Shown one piece after another: positions 50,009 to 59,330 of a DNA stretch of 64,000 nt. The stretch lies in assembly GCA_035527095.1 (NCBI GenBank), contig DATLBC010000005.1, positions 1 through 64,000 of the forward strand. Direction: 5' to 3'. Each line of letters starts with the position of its first letter. The stretch's first letter is position 1. The notes beneath the pieces are model-generated. The model was not told the origin of the DNA and made no database searches. It saw only the letters and a list, made by a program, of their open reading frames with translations. The translations under genes were made by a program, and so were the position numbers. The DNA comes from Sva-07 sp035527095. GTDB taxonomy: Bacteria > Actinomycetota > Acidimicrobiia > Acidimicrobiales > Ilumatobacteraceae.

Positions 50009-51709
50009 ATGCCGACCGTGATCCTCCGACCCTGGCAGCGCGCTGCGTACGAGGCGTTCCGCACCAACTCTGACCCGGACTACCTCGCCGTCGCCACGCC
50101 TGGAGCCGGAAAGACCACGTTCGCCCTCACGTGCGCCCGAGCGAGCCTCGCCGAGGAGCCACGCACGCTCGTGGTGGTCGCGCCGACCAGCCATCTGAAG
50201 GTCCAGTGGTCGCTCGCCGCACACCGGCTCGGGCTGCAACTCGACCCCGATTGGAGCCCGGGCGACGGCCTGGCCCGCGACGTCCACGGATTGGTCACCA
50301 CATACCAGCAGATCGCCACCGGCAACACGGCCGCCAAGCTCGCCGGACTGTCGGCTGACGGCTTCGTGATCCTCGACGAGATCCACCACGCCGGCCACGA
50401 ACGAGCCTGGGGTGACGGCATCCGGGTGGCGTTCGGGCATGCCGCACGGCGCCTGTCGCTGTCGGGCACACCGTTTCGCAGCGACGCTGTCCCGATCCCG
50501 TTCGTGCGCTATGACGCCACCGGGGGCGAGGGCGACATGGCCCACGCCGACTACACCTACGGCTACGCCGACGCGCTCCGCGACGGCGGCGTCGTGCGAC
50601 CGGTGTACTTCCCGCGCGTCGACGGCGAGATGGAGTGGACCACCGCGTCGGGGGACGTCATCAACGCCAGCTTCCAGGACGAGCTGACCAAAGATCAGAT
50701 GTCGATGCGCCTGCGCACCGCACTGAGCCTCGAAGGCGAGTGGATGCCGAGCGTGCTCGCTCGAGCGAACGAGCAGCTGCGTTCGATCCGTCAGGACCAT
50801 CGCGATGCCGGCGGACTGGTGATCGCCATCGACCAAGATCACGCCCACGGCATCGCCCGACTGCTGCGTGACCGCTTCGGCGCGCCGGCCGACGTCGTGG
50901 TCAGTGACGACCCGAGCGCATCGAGGAAGATCGCCGAGTTCTCCCACAACGACCGGCCGTGGCTCGTTGCGGTCCGGATGGTCTCGGAGGGTGTCGACAT
51001 CCCCCGGCTGCGCGTCGGCGTGTTCGCCACCACGACCTCGACCGAACTCTTCTTCCGCCAGGCCGTCGGCCGTTTCGTCCGCTGGCAGGCCGGCCGACCG
51101 AGCCAGAAGGCCTACGTCTACATCCCCGACGACCCTCGTCTGCGTTCGCATGCGTTCGAGATCGCCGAGGCTCGCCGACACGTGCTCCGGCCCCCAGGGA
51201 CCGACGACGGCGACGAGTTCCAGCTCGACGGGGGTCTCGACGATCTGGTGCACGCCGACGACGCGGCCGAGCAACTGACGCTGTTCGCCGTCGTGTCGGC
51301 GACGGCGACCGACATCACCGTGCACACCGTGACCGAGGAGGGCGTGCGTTTCGAGCCGAGCTTCTCGCCCGACGATCTCCACACCGCTCGCTACGACGAC
51401 GAACTCGAAATCGCGGAGCCACTGTTCGTCGCCGATCCGCTGTTGAGCATCGATCTCCCGGAGGTGCCGACGGCGGCCGGTCTCGTGCCGTCCGGCTCGC
51501 TCAGCGTCGCCGAACGCAAGGATGACCTGCGCACCCGCAACGCTCACGTCGCCAAGCGGCTGGTCGACATCACGGGATGGGGGCACGCCAAGGTCCAGGG
51601 CGAGATGAACCGTCTCGCCGGTGTCACCCGCGTGGCCACCGCAACAACCGAACAACTCGAACGGCGCCTGCGCTACAGCGAGAGCTGGCTGCGCCGCCTC
51701 CAACGCTGA
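50009..51709 (+). CDS. SF2 DEAD/DEAH-type helicase
   Basis: A 566-residue helicase. RecA-like domain one has the Q-region LRPWQRAAYEAF, motif I TPGAGKTT (about 35-42), motif II LDEIHH and motif III LSGTPFR. Domain two has AVRMVSEGVDIPRLRVGVFATTT and FFRQAVGRFVR. The C-terminal 150 residues are acidic and have no recognised domain, ending in a basic helix (QLERRLRYSESWLRRLQR). The XPB/UvsW-like motif order suggests DNA work such as repair, but the substrate is not known. ATG 50009 is chosen over 49970. Confidence 0.83.
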   Translation: MPTVILRPWQRAAYEAFRTNSDPDYLAVATPGAGKTTFALTCARASLAEEPRTLVVVAPTSHLKVQWSLAAHRLGLQLDPDWSPGDGLARDVHGLVTTYQQIATGNTAAKLAGLSADGFVILDEIHHAGHERAWGDGIRVAFGHAARRLSLSGTPFRSDAVPIPFVRYDATGGEGDMAHADYTYGYADALRDGGVVRPVYFPRVDGEMEWTTASGDVINASFQDELTKDQMSMRLRTALSLEGEWMPSVLARANEQLRSIRQDHRDAGGLVIAIDQDHAHGIARLLRDRFGAPADVVVSDDPSASRKIAEFSHNDRPWLVAVRMVSEGVDIPRLRVGVFATTTSTELFFRQAVGRFVRWQAGRPSQKAYVYIPDDPRLRSHAFEIAEARRHVLRPPGTDDGDEFQLDGGLDDLVHADDAAEQLTLFAVVSATATDITVHTVTEEGVRFEPSFSPDDLHTARYDDELEIAEPLFVADPLLSIDLPEVPTAAGLVPSGSLSVAERKDDLRTRNAHVAKRLVDITGWGHAKVQGEMNRLAGVTRVATATTEQLERRLRYSESWLRRLQR

Positions 51710-51740
51710 GCGTCACAGTGGGCCCGGCACGGTGTGACGC
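51710..51740 (+). terminator. Hairpin GCGTCACA..TGTGACGC after the SF2 helicase gene
   Basis: GCGTCACA (51710-51717) pairs perfectly with TGTGACGC (51733-51740) immediately after the helicase stop (51707-51709). The core TGACGC/GCGTCA is shared with the hairpin at 41322. Probable terminator before the DtxR-family gene. Confidence 0.55.
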
Positions 51741-51795
51741 TGAGACGGTGAATGTTGCAGGGCGGCGGGATCGGGGGTGCCGGTAGGCTCGAGGA

Positions 51796-52455
51796 ATGCC
51801 TGCGAGCGGTGAACACCATCCCGCCTTCGAGGAGTACTGCGAGTGCATCTTCGAGTTGCACGAGGACGACGTCGAGGTCATCCAGGCCCGCATCGCCGAA
51901 CGACTCCAGGTCTCCCGACCCGCTGTCAGCGAGATGATGAAACGCCTCGAGGCCGAGGGGCTGATCACCTCCGACGACGGGATCCTGCTCACCGACGCCG
52001 GCCGACGTCTCGGTGAGCGCATCGTGCGGCGGCACCGACTCGCCGAAGTCTTCCTCACCGACGTCCTCAAGCTGAGCTGGGCCGAGGCCCACCACGAGGC
52101 CGGCAAGTGGGAACACATCATGAGCGACTCGGTCGAACGGGCCCTCAACGACCTGCTGGGCGCCCCCACGACATGCCCACACGGCAACCCGATCCCCGGC
52201 TCCGGCTACGAGGCGCCCGACTCGGGGCCGCTGTCCGCACTCACCGTCGGTTCGCCGTTCACCGTGCGCCGGATCACCGAGGAGCTCGAATTCGAACCAG
52301 GCCTGCTCGAGTTCCTCGAGGAGTCGGCCATCCAGCCGGGCAATCGAGGCACGGTCACTGCCGCCTCTCCCGACGGCACCCTGACCGTCGAGATCGACGG
52401 TCGTCACATCGGGGTCGGATCGTTCGCGAGCGAACGTATCTTGGTCACCTCGTGA
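51796..52455 (+). CDS. DtxR-family metal-dependent repressor with altered metal site
   Basis: A 219-residue repressor with a winged helix (ARIAERLQVSRPAVSEMMKRLEAEGL), a dimerisation domain and a C-terminal SH3-like FeoA domain (about 145-215). Aligned with DtxR, ancillary ligands are kept as His80 and Glu84, and Glu106 and His107 of the primary site are present. The position of DtxR Cys102 is Gly103 and that of Met10 is Glu13, with Glu16 also close. CPHGNPIPG follows. This looks more like an MntR-type site, so manganese is as likely as iron. It overlaps the next gene by GTGA. Confidence 0.85.
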   Translation: MPASGEHHPAFEEYCECIFELHEDDVEVIQARIAERLQVSRPAVSEMMKRLEAEGLITSDDGILLTDAGRRLGERIVRRHRLAEVFLTDVLKLSWAEAHHEAGKWEHIMSDSVERALNDLLGAPTTCPHGNPIPGSGYEAPDSGPLSALTVGSPFTVRRITEELEFEPGLLEFLEESAIQPGNRGTVTAASPDGTLTVEIDGRHIGVGSFASERILVTS

Positions 52456-52895
52456 CCCTCCGACGCCGCCCAGTCCGACTCGCCGCCGTTGCACTCGCCG
52501 CCATGTCGGTCGCTTCGTGCGCCGACACCGTCGTCGAGATCGAGTCCGACAGCGGGGAGGTCAACGTCGACGGATCGTTCGAGACCGTCCCGTCCTCCAC
52601 CGTGCCGATCACGGGAACCACTGCGGAACTGCTCGCAGAGATGTCCGCGCAGATGAGTCAGCTGAGCTCGCAGATCGGTGACCCCGGCGACGAGAAGGCG
52701 ACGCTGCAACGCATCGATGCGATCTGGGTGATCGCCAGGCCCGACGTCGAGTCGACGCACCCTGAGTTGGTCAGCGGCATCGACACCACAGTCGACATGG
52801 CCAGAACCGCCGTCGTGCGCATCCGGCCCGCCGACGGCGACAAGGCGTTCCAGCTCCTCACCGGCCTGGTCGACCGCTACACCAACGACGGCTGA
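52452..52895 (+). CDS. Small lipoprotein of unknown function
   Basis: A 147-residue predicted lipoprotein: signal peptide with lipobox VASC (MSVASCADT), then an acidic linker and a helical domain (ELLAEMSAQMSQLSSQIGDPGDEKATLQRIDAIWVI). Methionine and Gln content in the first helix is notable. I do not recognise a family. GTG start overlaps the DtxR-family stop, so it is probably co-expressed with the metal repressor, which hints at a metal or envelope role. Confidence 0.65.
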   Translation: MTLRRRPVRLAAVALAAMSVASCADTVVEIESDSGEVNVDGSFETVPSSTVPITGTTAELLAEMSAQMSQLSSQIGDPGDEKATLQRIDAIWVIARPDVESTHPELVSGIDTTVDMARTAVVRIRPADGDKAFQLLTGLVDRYTNDG

Positions 52896-52963
52896 TCACC
52901 GGTGACGCGCTGCGTGGCGTCGAGCCTGGGCTTCGGCGACAGCCGATCCAGGCCCACCGACGA

Positions 52964-55114
52964 CTAGCGCAACGGAGCGGGAAGTTCGTCGACGTGCACG
53001 ACGCTGAGTCGCTGTGTCGGCCGGGTCAGCGCGACATACAGCGAGCGCATCCCGTGTTCGTGATCGGCAACGATGCGCGCAGGTTCGACCACGACGACAG
53101 CGTCGAGTTCGAGCCCCTTCACGACGCTGACCGGGACCAGGGTGACGCCGTCGTCGAGCCCGGTCCGGGTCGCGGTGCCGTGATTGACTCCTGCAGCGGT
53201 CAGGTGCTCGGACAGCTCGTCGATCATCGAGTCGGGAGCGATCACGCCGAGGCTTGCATTCGGCAATTCGGTCGTCAGTGAACGAACCTCCTCGGCGACG
53301 GCAGACCCGAGCGATCCGTCCGCGCGCACGAACAACGGCACGGCATCGCCGACGCGCACTGACTGCGGAGCGCGCAGCGTCGGTGTGGCCGCAGCCATCA
53401 CCTTGTTTGCGAGCTCCATGATCTGGCCCGGGATCCGGTAGCCGACCGACAGCCCGATCACCCGCGATGGCTTGCGGTCGGGCAGGTGATCGAGAACGTC
53501 CTGCCAATCCACCGGGGCGAGCGGCCCGGTCGCCTGGGCGAGGTCGCCGACGATCGTCATGGCGCCGTTCAACGATCGGCGCGTCGACATCTTCAACTGC
53601 ATCGGCGTCAGGTCTTGGACCTCGTCGATCACGATGTGGCCGTACGTACGGATCTCGTCGGCGTCGTCGATCTTGCCGTTGCGACCCGGCTTCGGGCCGA
53701 GCACGTCACGAGCATCGTCGAGCAACGCGACGTCGGATGGCGTCCAGCGGACGTCGTCGACAGACTCGGAACGGGGCCTGAAGAGTGCGAGCGCTTCGGC
53801 TTCGCCGAGCACACCGCGGGTGGCGAGCTTGAGCAACGCCTTCGACCCGAACAGATCGTGCAACAGCTGCGCCGGGGTCAGCAACGGCCACATCCGGTCG
53901 AGCGCCTCGCGGATCTCAGGCGTTCCACGCAGTGTGTCCTTGACGTCACGCGGTCCGATCTCCGGGTCGCGGTACGTCGCCGCCAGAGCCGCCCAGACCT
54001 CGTTCTCGACGAACTTGCGTCCGCTGTTGTGTCGACGGAAACGGCGGCGAGCGTTCTTGACGATCCGCGCCGACTCTTCGGCGCGTAAACGCACGTATCC
54101 GGTCCGGAACGGGATCACGAGGTCGTCTCGAAGAGGCCGTTCTCGGTCGATGACAGCCTGGTCGATGACATCGGACATGCGCGAGTCACCCTTGATGCGC
54201 GCAGCCGTGGGGGTGTCCGCACCGACACGGTCGTCCGGGCGCAGGAACTGCACACCCGGCACCAGGTCGGACAGCACGACCTGCTGGACGCCGGCCTCAC
54301 CCAACGACGGCAGGACCCGCTCGATGTACCGCAGGAACACCCGGTTCGGCCCGATGACGAGCACGCCCTGGTCCTCGAGCGGGAAGCGGTGGGTGTAGAG
54401 CAGATACGCAGCGCGGTGCAGCGCAACGACGGTCTTTCCGGTTCCCGGGCCGCCCTGGACCACCAACACGCCGTGCTGAGGCGAGCGAATGATCTCGTCC
54501 TGCTCGCCTTGGATCGTGGCGACGATGTCGCCCAGCGTGCCCGTGCGACCGCGCTCGAGCGCGGCGAGCAGCGTGGAGTAGCCGCGCAGCCCTGAACCGT
54601 CCGCGTCGCCTGCCGCCGCCGACGAGCCGTCGAGGCCCTCGTCGTGACCGACACCGAGGTGGCCCTCGCCGAAGAGTTCGTCCTCGATCCCGAGGAGCGT
54701 TCGGCCCTCGACCGCGAAATGACGGCGCCGCAGCAGCCCCATCGGGCTGCGACCCGTTGCCCGATAGAAGGGCTCTGCGACGGGCGCGCGCCAGTCGACG
54801 ACGACCGGCTCTCGATCCTCGTCGGCCACAGCAAGGCGACCGATATGGAAGCTCTCGACGGCCTCTGGCGACTCGGCCGACCGGTCGATGCGGCCGAACA
54901 CGAGCGACGCATCGCCGAGGTCGAGATCGGCCAGTCGTTTCAGGAGCGCCTCGTCGAAGGCGTTGCGTTCGAAGCGCGCCTGGAACGTGCCACCGAGATC
55001 GGCCTCGGTCATGTCCCGCATACGCCAAGCCGCCTCGCGACTGGTGTCGAGACACTCGTACGCGTGGTCGATGTAGGCCTGTTCGTCAGCGAGATCGGGG
55101 TGCTGCTGGGTCAT
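52964..55114 (-). CDS. HelD-type UvrD/Rep-family helicase
   Basis: A 716-residue SF1 ATPase. It has an N-terminal coiled region (DEQAYIDHAYECLDTSREAAW), motif I GGPGTGKTVVALHRAAYLL (about 220) and motif II VIDEVQDLTPMQ. SVGYRIPGQIMELANKV, VSVVKGLELDAVVVVEP and LYVALTRPTQRL follow. The N-terminal SFHIGRLAVADEDREPVVVDWRAPVAEPFY segment is typical of HelD, which recycles RNA polymerase and in actinobacteria can counter rifampicin. It is divergent from hemE. Confidence 0.88.
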   Translation of the reverse strand: MTQQHPDLADEQAYIDHAYECLDTSREAAWRMRDMTEADLGGTFQARFERNAFDEALLKRLADLDLGDASLVFGRIDRSAESPEAVESFHIGRLAVADEDREPVVVDWRAPVAEPFYRATGRSPMGLLRRRHFAVEGRTLLGIEDELFGEGHLGVGHDEGLDGSSAAAGDADGSGLRGYSTLLAALERGRTGTLGDIVATIQGEQDEIIRSPQHGVLVVQGGPGTGKTVVALHRAAYLLYTHRFPLEDQGVLVIGPNRVFLRYIERVLPSLGEAGVQQVVLSDLVPGVQFLRPDDRVGADTPTAARIKGDSRMSDVIDQAVIDRERPLRDDLVIPFRTGYVRLRAEESARIVKNARRRFRRHNSGRKFVENEVWAALAATYRDPEIGPRDVKDTLRGTPEIREALDRMWPLLTPAQLLHDLFGSKALLKLATRGVLGEAEALALFRPRSESVDDVRWTPSDVALLDDARDVLGPKPGRNGKIDDADEIRTYGHIVIDEVQDLTPMQLKMSTRRSLNGAMTIVGDLAQATGPLAPVDWQDVLDHLPDRKPSRVIGLSVGYRIPGQIMELANKVMAAATPTLRAPQSVRVGDAVPLFVRADGSLGSAVAEEVRSLTTELPNASLGVIAPDSMIDELSEHLTAAGVNHGTATRTGLDDGVTLVPVSVVKGLELDAVVVVEPARIVADHEHGMRSLYVALTRPTQRLSVVHVDELPAPLR

Positions 55115-55178
55115 ATCGGGTCACGAAATGCTATCGGCCGAGCCCGCACTCCCGACCCGGCGATAGCGTCGATCCTCG

Positions 55179-56294
55179 ATGGATGCCCTCGCCGCAGCCG
55201 ACCACGAGCCGATCGCTGCGTCTCCCGCGCCCCGCCAAAACGAGGCGTTCCTCGACGCTTCCGGTGGTCGAGCCGGCCACCACACGCCCGTGTGGTTCAT
55301 GCGCCAGGCCGGGCGCTCGCTCCCCGAGTACCGGGCAGTCCGCGGCGACGGTTCGATCCTCGATGCGATCAAACAACCGGCGCTCGCCGCCGAGATCACG
55401 ATGCAACCGGTGCGTCGCTATGGCGTCGACGCTGCCGTGCTCTACAGCGACATCGTGGTGGCCCCGCATGCGGTGGGGTTCGGTATCGACGTCGCGCCCG
55501 GCACCGGCCCGGTTGCCGAACACCCGTTGCGATCGAGTAGCGACGTCGAACGACTTCGGCCGCTGAGCTTCGACGACATCTCGTACGTGATCGACACCGT
55601 CGACCTGCTCGTTGCCGAGCTCGACGTGCCGTTGCTGGGCTTTGCCGGCGCGCCATTCACTGTGGCGAGCTATCTGATCGAAGGGCGCCCCAGCAAGGAC
55701 TACCGCCACACCAAGGCGCTCATCCACACCGACGAGGCGCTCTGGCACAACGTGATGGAACGGCTCGCCGAGTCGGCGATCACGTTCATCGACGCTCAGC
55801 TGTCGCACGGCGCTGCCGCGTACCAGCTGTTCGACTCGTGGGCGGGATCGCTGAGTCGGCGCGACTACGACCGCTACGTGTTGCCGCATTCGCGTCACGT
55901 GTTTCGTGAACTCCGCCGACGCCACCCGGACGCGCCGGCGATCCATTTCGGCATCGGTTGCGACCACTTGCTCGAATCGATGCTCGATGCCGGACCGACG
56001 GTCCTCGGGCTCGATTGGCGCACCCCGATCGCCGACGCCCGCCAGCGGTTCGGCGACGACTTGATCGTGCAGGGCAATCTCGATCCAGCGCTGGTGCTCG
56101 CGGGCCTCGAGCCCGCGCTCGATGGCGCTGCCCAGGTGCTGCGCGACAACGAGGTTCCCGACGGCGGCCAGCATCCTGGCCACATCTTCAACCTCGGCCA
56201 TGGCGTCCAGCCCGACACCGATCCAGCGGTCTTGCAGGCCGTGGTCGACTTCGTGCACGAGCGCACCACGATCACCGAAGGCGAGGCGTCATGA
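55179..56294 (+). CDS. hemE: Uroporphyrinogen decarboxylase
   Basis: A 371-residue heme-synthesis enzyme removing four carboxyl groups from uroporphyrinogen III to give coproporphyrinogen III. The signatures PVWFMRQAGRSLPEYR near the N-terminus, VLYSDIVVAPHAVG and FAGAPFTVASYLIEG are intact. The C-terminal NLGHGVQPDTDP is typical. Residues 1-30 are variable. The stop overlaps the hemH start (ATGA). Confidence 0.96.
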   Translation: MDALAAADHEPIAASPAPRQNEAFLDASGGRAGHHTPVWFMRQAGRSLPEYRAVRGDGSILDAIKQPALAAEITMQPVRRYGVDAAVLYSDIVVAPHAVGFGIDVAPGTGPVAEHPLRSSSDVERLRPLSFDDISYVIDTVDLLVAELDVPLLGFAGAPFTVASYLIEGRPSKDYRHTKALIHTDEALWHNVMERLAESAITFIDAQLSHGAAAYQLFDSWAGSLSRRDYDRYVLPHSRHVFRELRRRHPDAPAIHFGIGCDHLLESMLDAGPTVLGLDWRTPIADARQRFGDDLIVQGNLDPALVLAGLEPALDGAAQVLRDNEVPDGGQHPGHIFNLGHGVQPDTDPAVLQAVVDFVHERTTITEGEAS

Positions 56295-57226
56295 CATCCG
56301 CCCCAGTCGCTGTGGTGCTGATGGCCTACGGCACACCGCGCGCTCCCGAGGAGATCGAGCCCTATTACACCGACATTCGTCGTGGCCGACCGCCCACGCC
56401 GGAAGCGCTCGCCGACCTCACCGCTCGCTACGCCGCGATTGGCGGCGTGTCGCCGCTCGCGCAGCTCACCGAGGCGCAGGCGAGCGCGCTGCAAGCTGCG
56501 CTCGATGCCGCCGAACCCCGCCGCTTCGAAGTGTCGCTCGGCTTGAAGCACGCCGACCCAAAGGTCGAGGACACCGCACGGCGAGTCGCCACCGACGGCG
56601 CATCGTCGGTCGTTGGCCTGGTGCTCGCACCGCACTACTCGTCGTACTCGATCGGCCAATACCTCGACCGCACCCGTCAGGGCGTCGCCGACTCGGGCGT
56701 CGACATTCCGGTGGTCGGCATCGACAGTTGGGCGACTGAACCCGCCTTCGTCGAATTCCTGGCCACCGACCTGGCCGCACGCGTTGCGGCGATGCGCGAG
56801 CGCACCGGCGGTCGTGTCCGGGTGTTGTTCACCGCGCACTCGCTCCCTCAACGGATCATCGACGCTGGTGACCCCTACCCCGACGAGTTGCGCTCGACGG
56901 CCGAGGCCGTTGCGGCGCGCGTCGGTCTCAGCGAAGGCGACGACTGGCAGATTGCGTGGCAGTCGGCTGGGAGGACCCCTGAACCGTGGATCGGACCCGA
57001 CATCCTCGAGGTCATCGATTCGCTGGCGACCGAAGGCATCGCCGGCGTGATCGTGTCGGCATGCGGCTTCGTCGCCGACCACCTCGAAGTGCTCTACGAC
57101 CTCGACATCGAAGCGTCCGAGCGTGCGTCCTCGAACGGTCTGGCCTTCGATCGCACCGCGTGCGTGAACGACGACGCCGCGATCATGGCCGCCCTGGCCG
57201 AGCGAGTGCGCGCCGTCGTTCCATGA
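56291..57226 (+). CDS. hemH: Ferrochelatase (coproporphyrin-type in actinobacteria)
   Basis: A 311-residue enzyme inserting Fe(II) into a porphyrin. The metal-binding His is in LVLAPHYSSYS, and the conserved substrate loop WQSAGRTPEPWIGPDI is present. In actinobacteria this enzyme normally works on coproporphyrin III (CpfC). LLFTAHSLPQR is also typical. It is joined by 4-base overlaps to hemE and hemY. No chdC/hemQ gene, the final step of that route, is in the window. Confidence 0.93.
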   Translation: MTSAPVAVVLMAYGTPRAPEEIEPYYTDIRRGRPPTPEALADLTARYAAIGGVSPLAQLTEAQASALQAALDAAEPRRFEVSLGLKHADPKVEDTARRVATDGASSVVGLVLAPHYSSYSIGQYLDRTRQGVADSGVDIPVVGIDSWATEPAFVEFLATDLAARVAAMRERTGGRVRVLFTAHSLPQRIIDAGDPYPDELRSTAEAVAARVGLSEGDDWQIAWQSAGRTPEPWIGPDILEVIDSLATEGIAGVIVSACGFVADHLEVLYDLDIEASERASSNGLAFDRTACVNDDAAIMAALAERVRAVVP

Positions 57227-58653
57227 ACACCTCAGCCCGTGTCGCCGTTGTCGGTGCCGGCATCAGCGGCCTGGCCACCGCCCTCGCGCTGGCGGACACC
57301 GATGCCGTCGAGGTGACGGTCTTCGAAGCGGCAGACCGAGTCGGCGGCAAGATCGATGCCTCACCGTTCGCCGGTGTCACCGGGGTCGACGAAGCCGCTG
57401 ATGCGTTCCTCGCCCGGGTACCCGAAGCGGTGGCACTCGCCCATCGCATCGGTCTGGGCGACGACCTCGTCTCGCCCGAACCGGTGGGCGCTGCGGTGTG
57501 GCACGATGGGCTGCAACGCATCCCGGACGGACTGATGCTCGGGCTGCCCGGCAAACTCCTTCCGCTCGCCACCACCGGTCTCCTGTCGTGGCGAGGCAAG
57601 GCCCGCGCTGCGATCGAGCCATTCCTCCCCCACACCTCAACCGAGTCCGACTCGATTGGCGAGTTCGTCCGGGCGCGCTTCGGCGACGAGGTGCATGAAC
57701 GGATGGTCGATGCGCTCGTGGGCAGCATCTACGCGGCCGACACGGATCGATTCAGCCTCGCCGAGGTGCCGCAACTCGCTGCGCTGGCAACCGGGAGCCG
57801 AAGCGTCCTGTTGGCAGCGCGTCGACAGCGACGCTCGCAGGCCGGCACCGCAACGGCCGCAGCGAGCCCGATCTTCGCCACCCCTCGCGGGGGCATCGGC
57901 GCCTTCGCCCGCGCCGCTGCCGACGCTGTGGTCTCCGCCGGCGGGCGGATCCACACCGGCGCGCCGGTCACCTCGATCACGCCGTCCGGCAACGGCTCCT
58001 GGTCGCTCTCCCTGCCCGCTGCGGTCGGGTCCGAACAGGCAGGTGGCGGCGCCACGTTCGACGCCATCGTGTTCGCAACGCCGGCCGCGGCGACGGCGAA
58101 GGTGCTCGTCGAGCCAGCGCCGGACGCCGCTGAGCTGCTCGGCGCCGCACAGAGCGCCGACGTGATCATGGTGACGCTCCATGTCGGTTCCGACCAGTGG
58201 CCTGACCGCCTCCACGGTTTGAGTGGCTACCTCGTGCCGAAGCCCGACCAACGCTGGGTCACCGCAGCGTCGTTCGCGTCGCAGAAGTGGGGACATTGGC
58301 GCCCGCCCGCGGGCGGCGAGATCCTGCGGGTGTCGATCGGACGCGACGGGATGGAGGTGATGCACCTCGACGACGACGAGATCCTTCGAGTGGTGCTCGA
58401 CGACCTCGCACACCATCTCGGCGTCCGATTCGAACCCGATGAGATCCGCATCACTCGCTGGCCGGCCGCCTTCGCGCAGTACCGCCCGCATCACGCCTCC
58501 TGGGTCGATGCCGTCGAAGACGCGCTTCCGTCAGGAGTCTTCGTGACCGGCGCCGGCTTCCGCGGGATCGGCATTCCCGCCTGCATTCGGGCGGCCACGT
58601 CGGTCGCTGCCCGCGCGAGCGCCGCGGCCCGGCTTCTGGCAGAATCGCCGTGA
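57223..58653 (+). CDS. hemY: Coproporphyrinogen III / protoporphyrinogen oxidase
   Basis: A 476-residue FAD enzyme. The dinucleotide fold is VVGAGISGLATALAL, and the FAD tail-binding end reads VFVTGAGFRGIGIPACIRAA. TVFEAADRVGGKI and the central SLAEVPQLAALATGSRSV are family features. In gram-positive bacteria this protein (CgoX) oxidises coproporphyrinogen III to coproporphyrin III. It is coupled to hemH (ATGA) and to the sortase gene (GTGA). Confidence 0.93.
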   Translation: MNTSARVAVVGAGISGLATALALADTDAVEVTVFEAADRVGGKIDASPFAGVTGVDEAADAFLARVPEAVALAHRIGLGDDLVSPEPVGAAVWHDGLQRIPDGLMLGLPGKLLPLATTGLLSWRGKARAAIEPFLPHTSTESDSIGEFVRARFGDEVHERMVDALVGSIYAADTDRFSLAEVPQLAALATGSRSVLLAARRQRRSQAGTATAAASPIFATPRGGIGAFARAAADAVVSAGGRIHTGAPVTSITPSGNGSWSLSLPAAVGSEQAGGGATFDAIVFATPAAATAKVLVEPAPDAAELLGAAQSADVIMVTLHVGSDQWPDRLHGLSGYLVPKPDQRWVTAASFASQKWGHWRPPAGGEILRVSIGRDGMEVMHLDDDEILRVVLDDLAHHLGVRFEPDEIRITRWPAAFAQYRPHHASWVDAVEDALPSGVFVTGAGFRGIGIPACIRAATSVAARASAAARLLAESP

Positions 58654-59330
58654 TGGTCTCCACGAGCGACCCCGAACGTCGTGGCCGCCGCTGGATAGCG
58701 GCGCCGCTCGTCGCCGCGTTGCTGATCGCCGGCGTCGCCGGAGCGGTCATCGCCGTCGACATCGGCAACGCGCCCGACACGGCAGCGTCGTTCAATGCCG
58801 ACTCGGCCACGACCACCACCATTCCGCCGACCACGACCACCACGACCGCACCGCCGACGACCACCACCACGACCGCACCGCTGCCGCGTCAGATGACCCA
58901 GCCGATCGCTCCGCCGAGCGACCAACGCGGCGCCGAGGACAACCCGCAACTCGGGCGGATCGTCATCCCGAAGGTCGGGCTCGATTCCGAATTGCACGAC
59001 GGCATCCGGCTGACCACACTCGATCGCGGCCCTGGGCACTGGCCAGGCAGTGCGATGCCCGGCCAGATCGGCAACGTCGTGGTGGCAGGCCATCGCACCA
59101 GCCACGGTGCCGAATTTCGACATCTCGACGCGCTCGAGCCCGGCGACGACGTCGTGTTCACGACAGCCGACGGCACCTTCACCTACCGGGTGACGGGCAC
59201 ACAGATCGTCACACCCGACTCGCTGTGGATCGTCGACCCTTCGGACACGCCCACCGCCACCCTGTTCGCCTGCCATCCGCTCGGATCGACGGCGGAGCGC
59301 ATCGTCGTCACTCTGGCGCTGACGACTTGA
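58650..59330 (+). CDS. Class E sortase
   Basis: A 226-residue sortase with an N-terminal anchor (about 16-37) and a Thr-rich linker (TTTTIPPTTTTTT). The catalytic domain has His148 (AGHRTSHG), Cys208 (LFACHPLGS) and Arg217 (AERIVV). It is shorter than the sortase at 35299, without the C-terminal membrane extension. GTG 58650 or the ATG directly after it is the start. It links by TTGA to lnt. Confidence 0.9.
   Translation: MMVSTSDPERRGRRWIAAPLVAALLIAGVAGAVIAVDIGNAPDTAASFNADSATTTTIPPTTTTTTAPPTTTTTTAPLPRQMTQPIAPPSDQRGAEDNPQLGRIVIPKVGLDSELHDGIRLTTLDRGPGHWPGSAMPGQIGNVVVAGHRTSHGAEFRHLDALEPGDDVVFTTADGTFTYRVTGTQIVTPDSLWIVDPSDTPTATLFACHPLGSTAERIVVTLALTT

Noticed and set aside
49970..51709. SF2 helicase as a restriction-modification or defence subunit
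   Set aside because: No methylase, nuclease or specificity gene is adjacent; the neighbours are an ABC-F ATPase and a metal repressor.
52964..55114. HelD-like helicase as part of an anti-phage defence system
   Set aside because: The N-terminal segment and motif layout match the RNA-polymerase partner HelD, and there are no nuclease or other defence genes beside it.
58800..58880. ACC-rich tandem DNA repeat as a mobile or satellite element
   Set aside because: It encodes the Thr/Pro linker of the sortase in frame, a usual feature of wall-spanning linkers.
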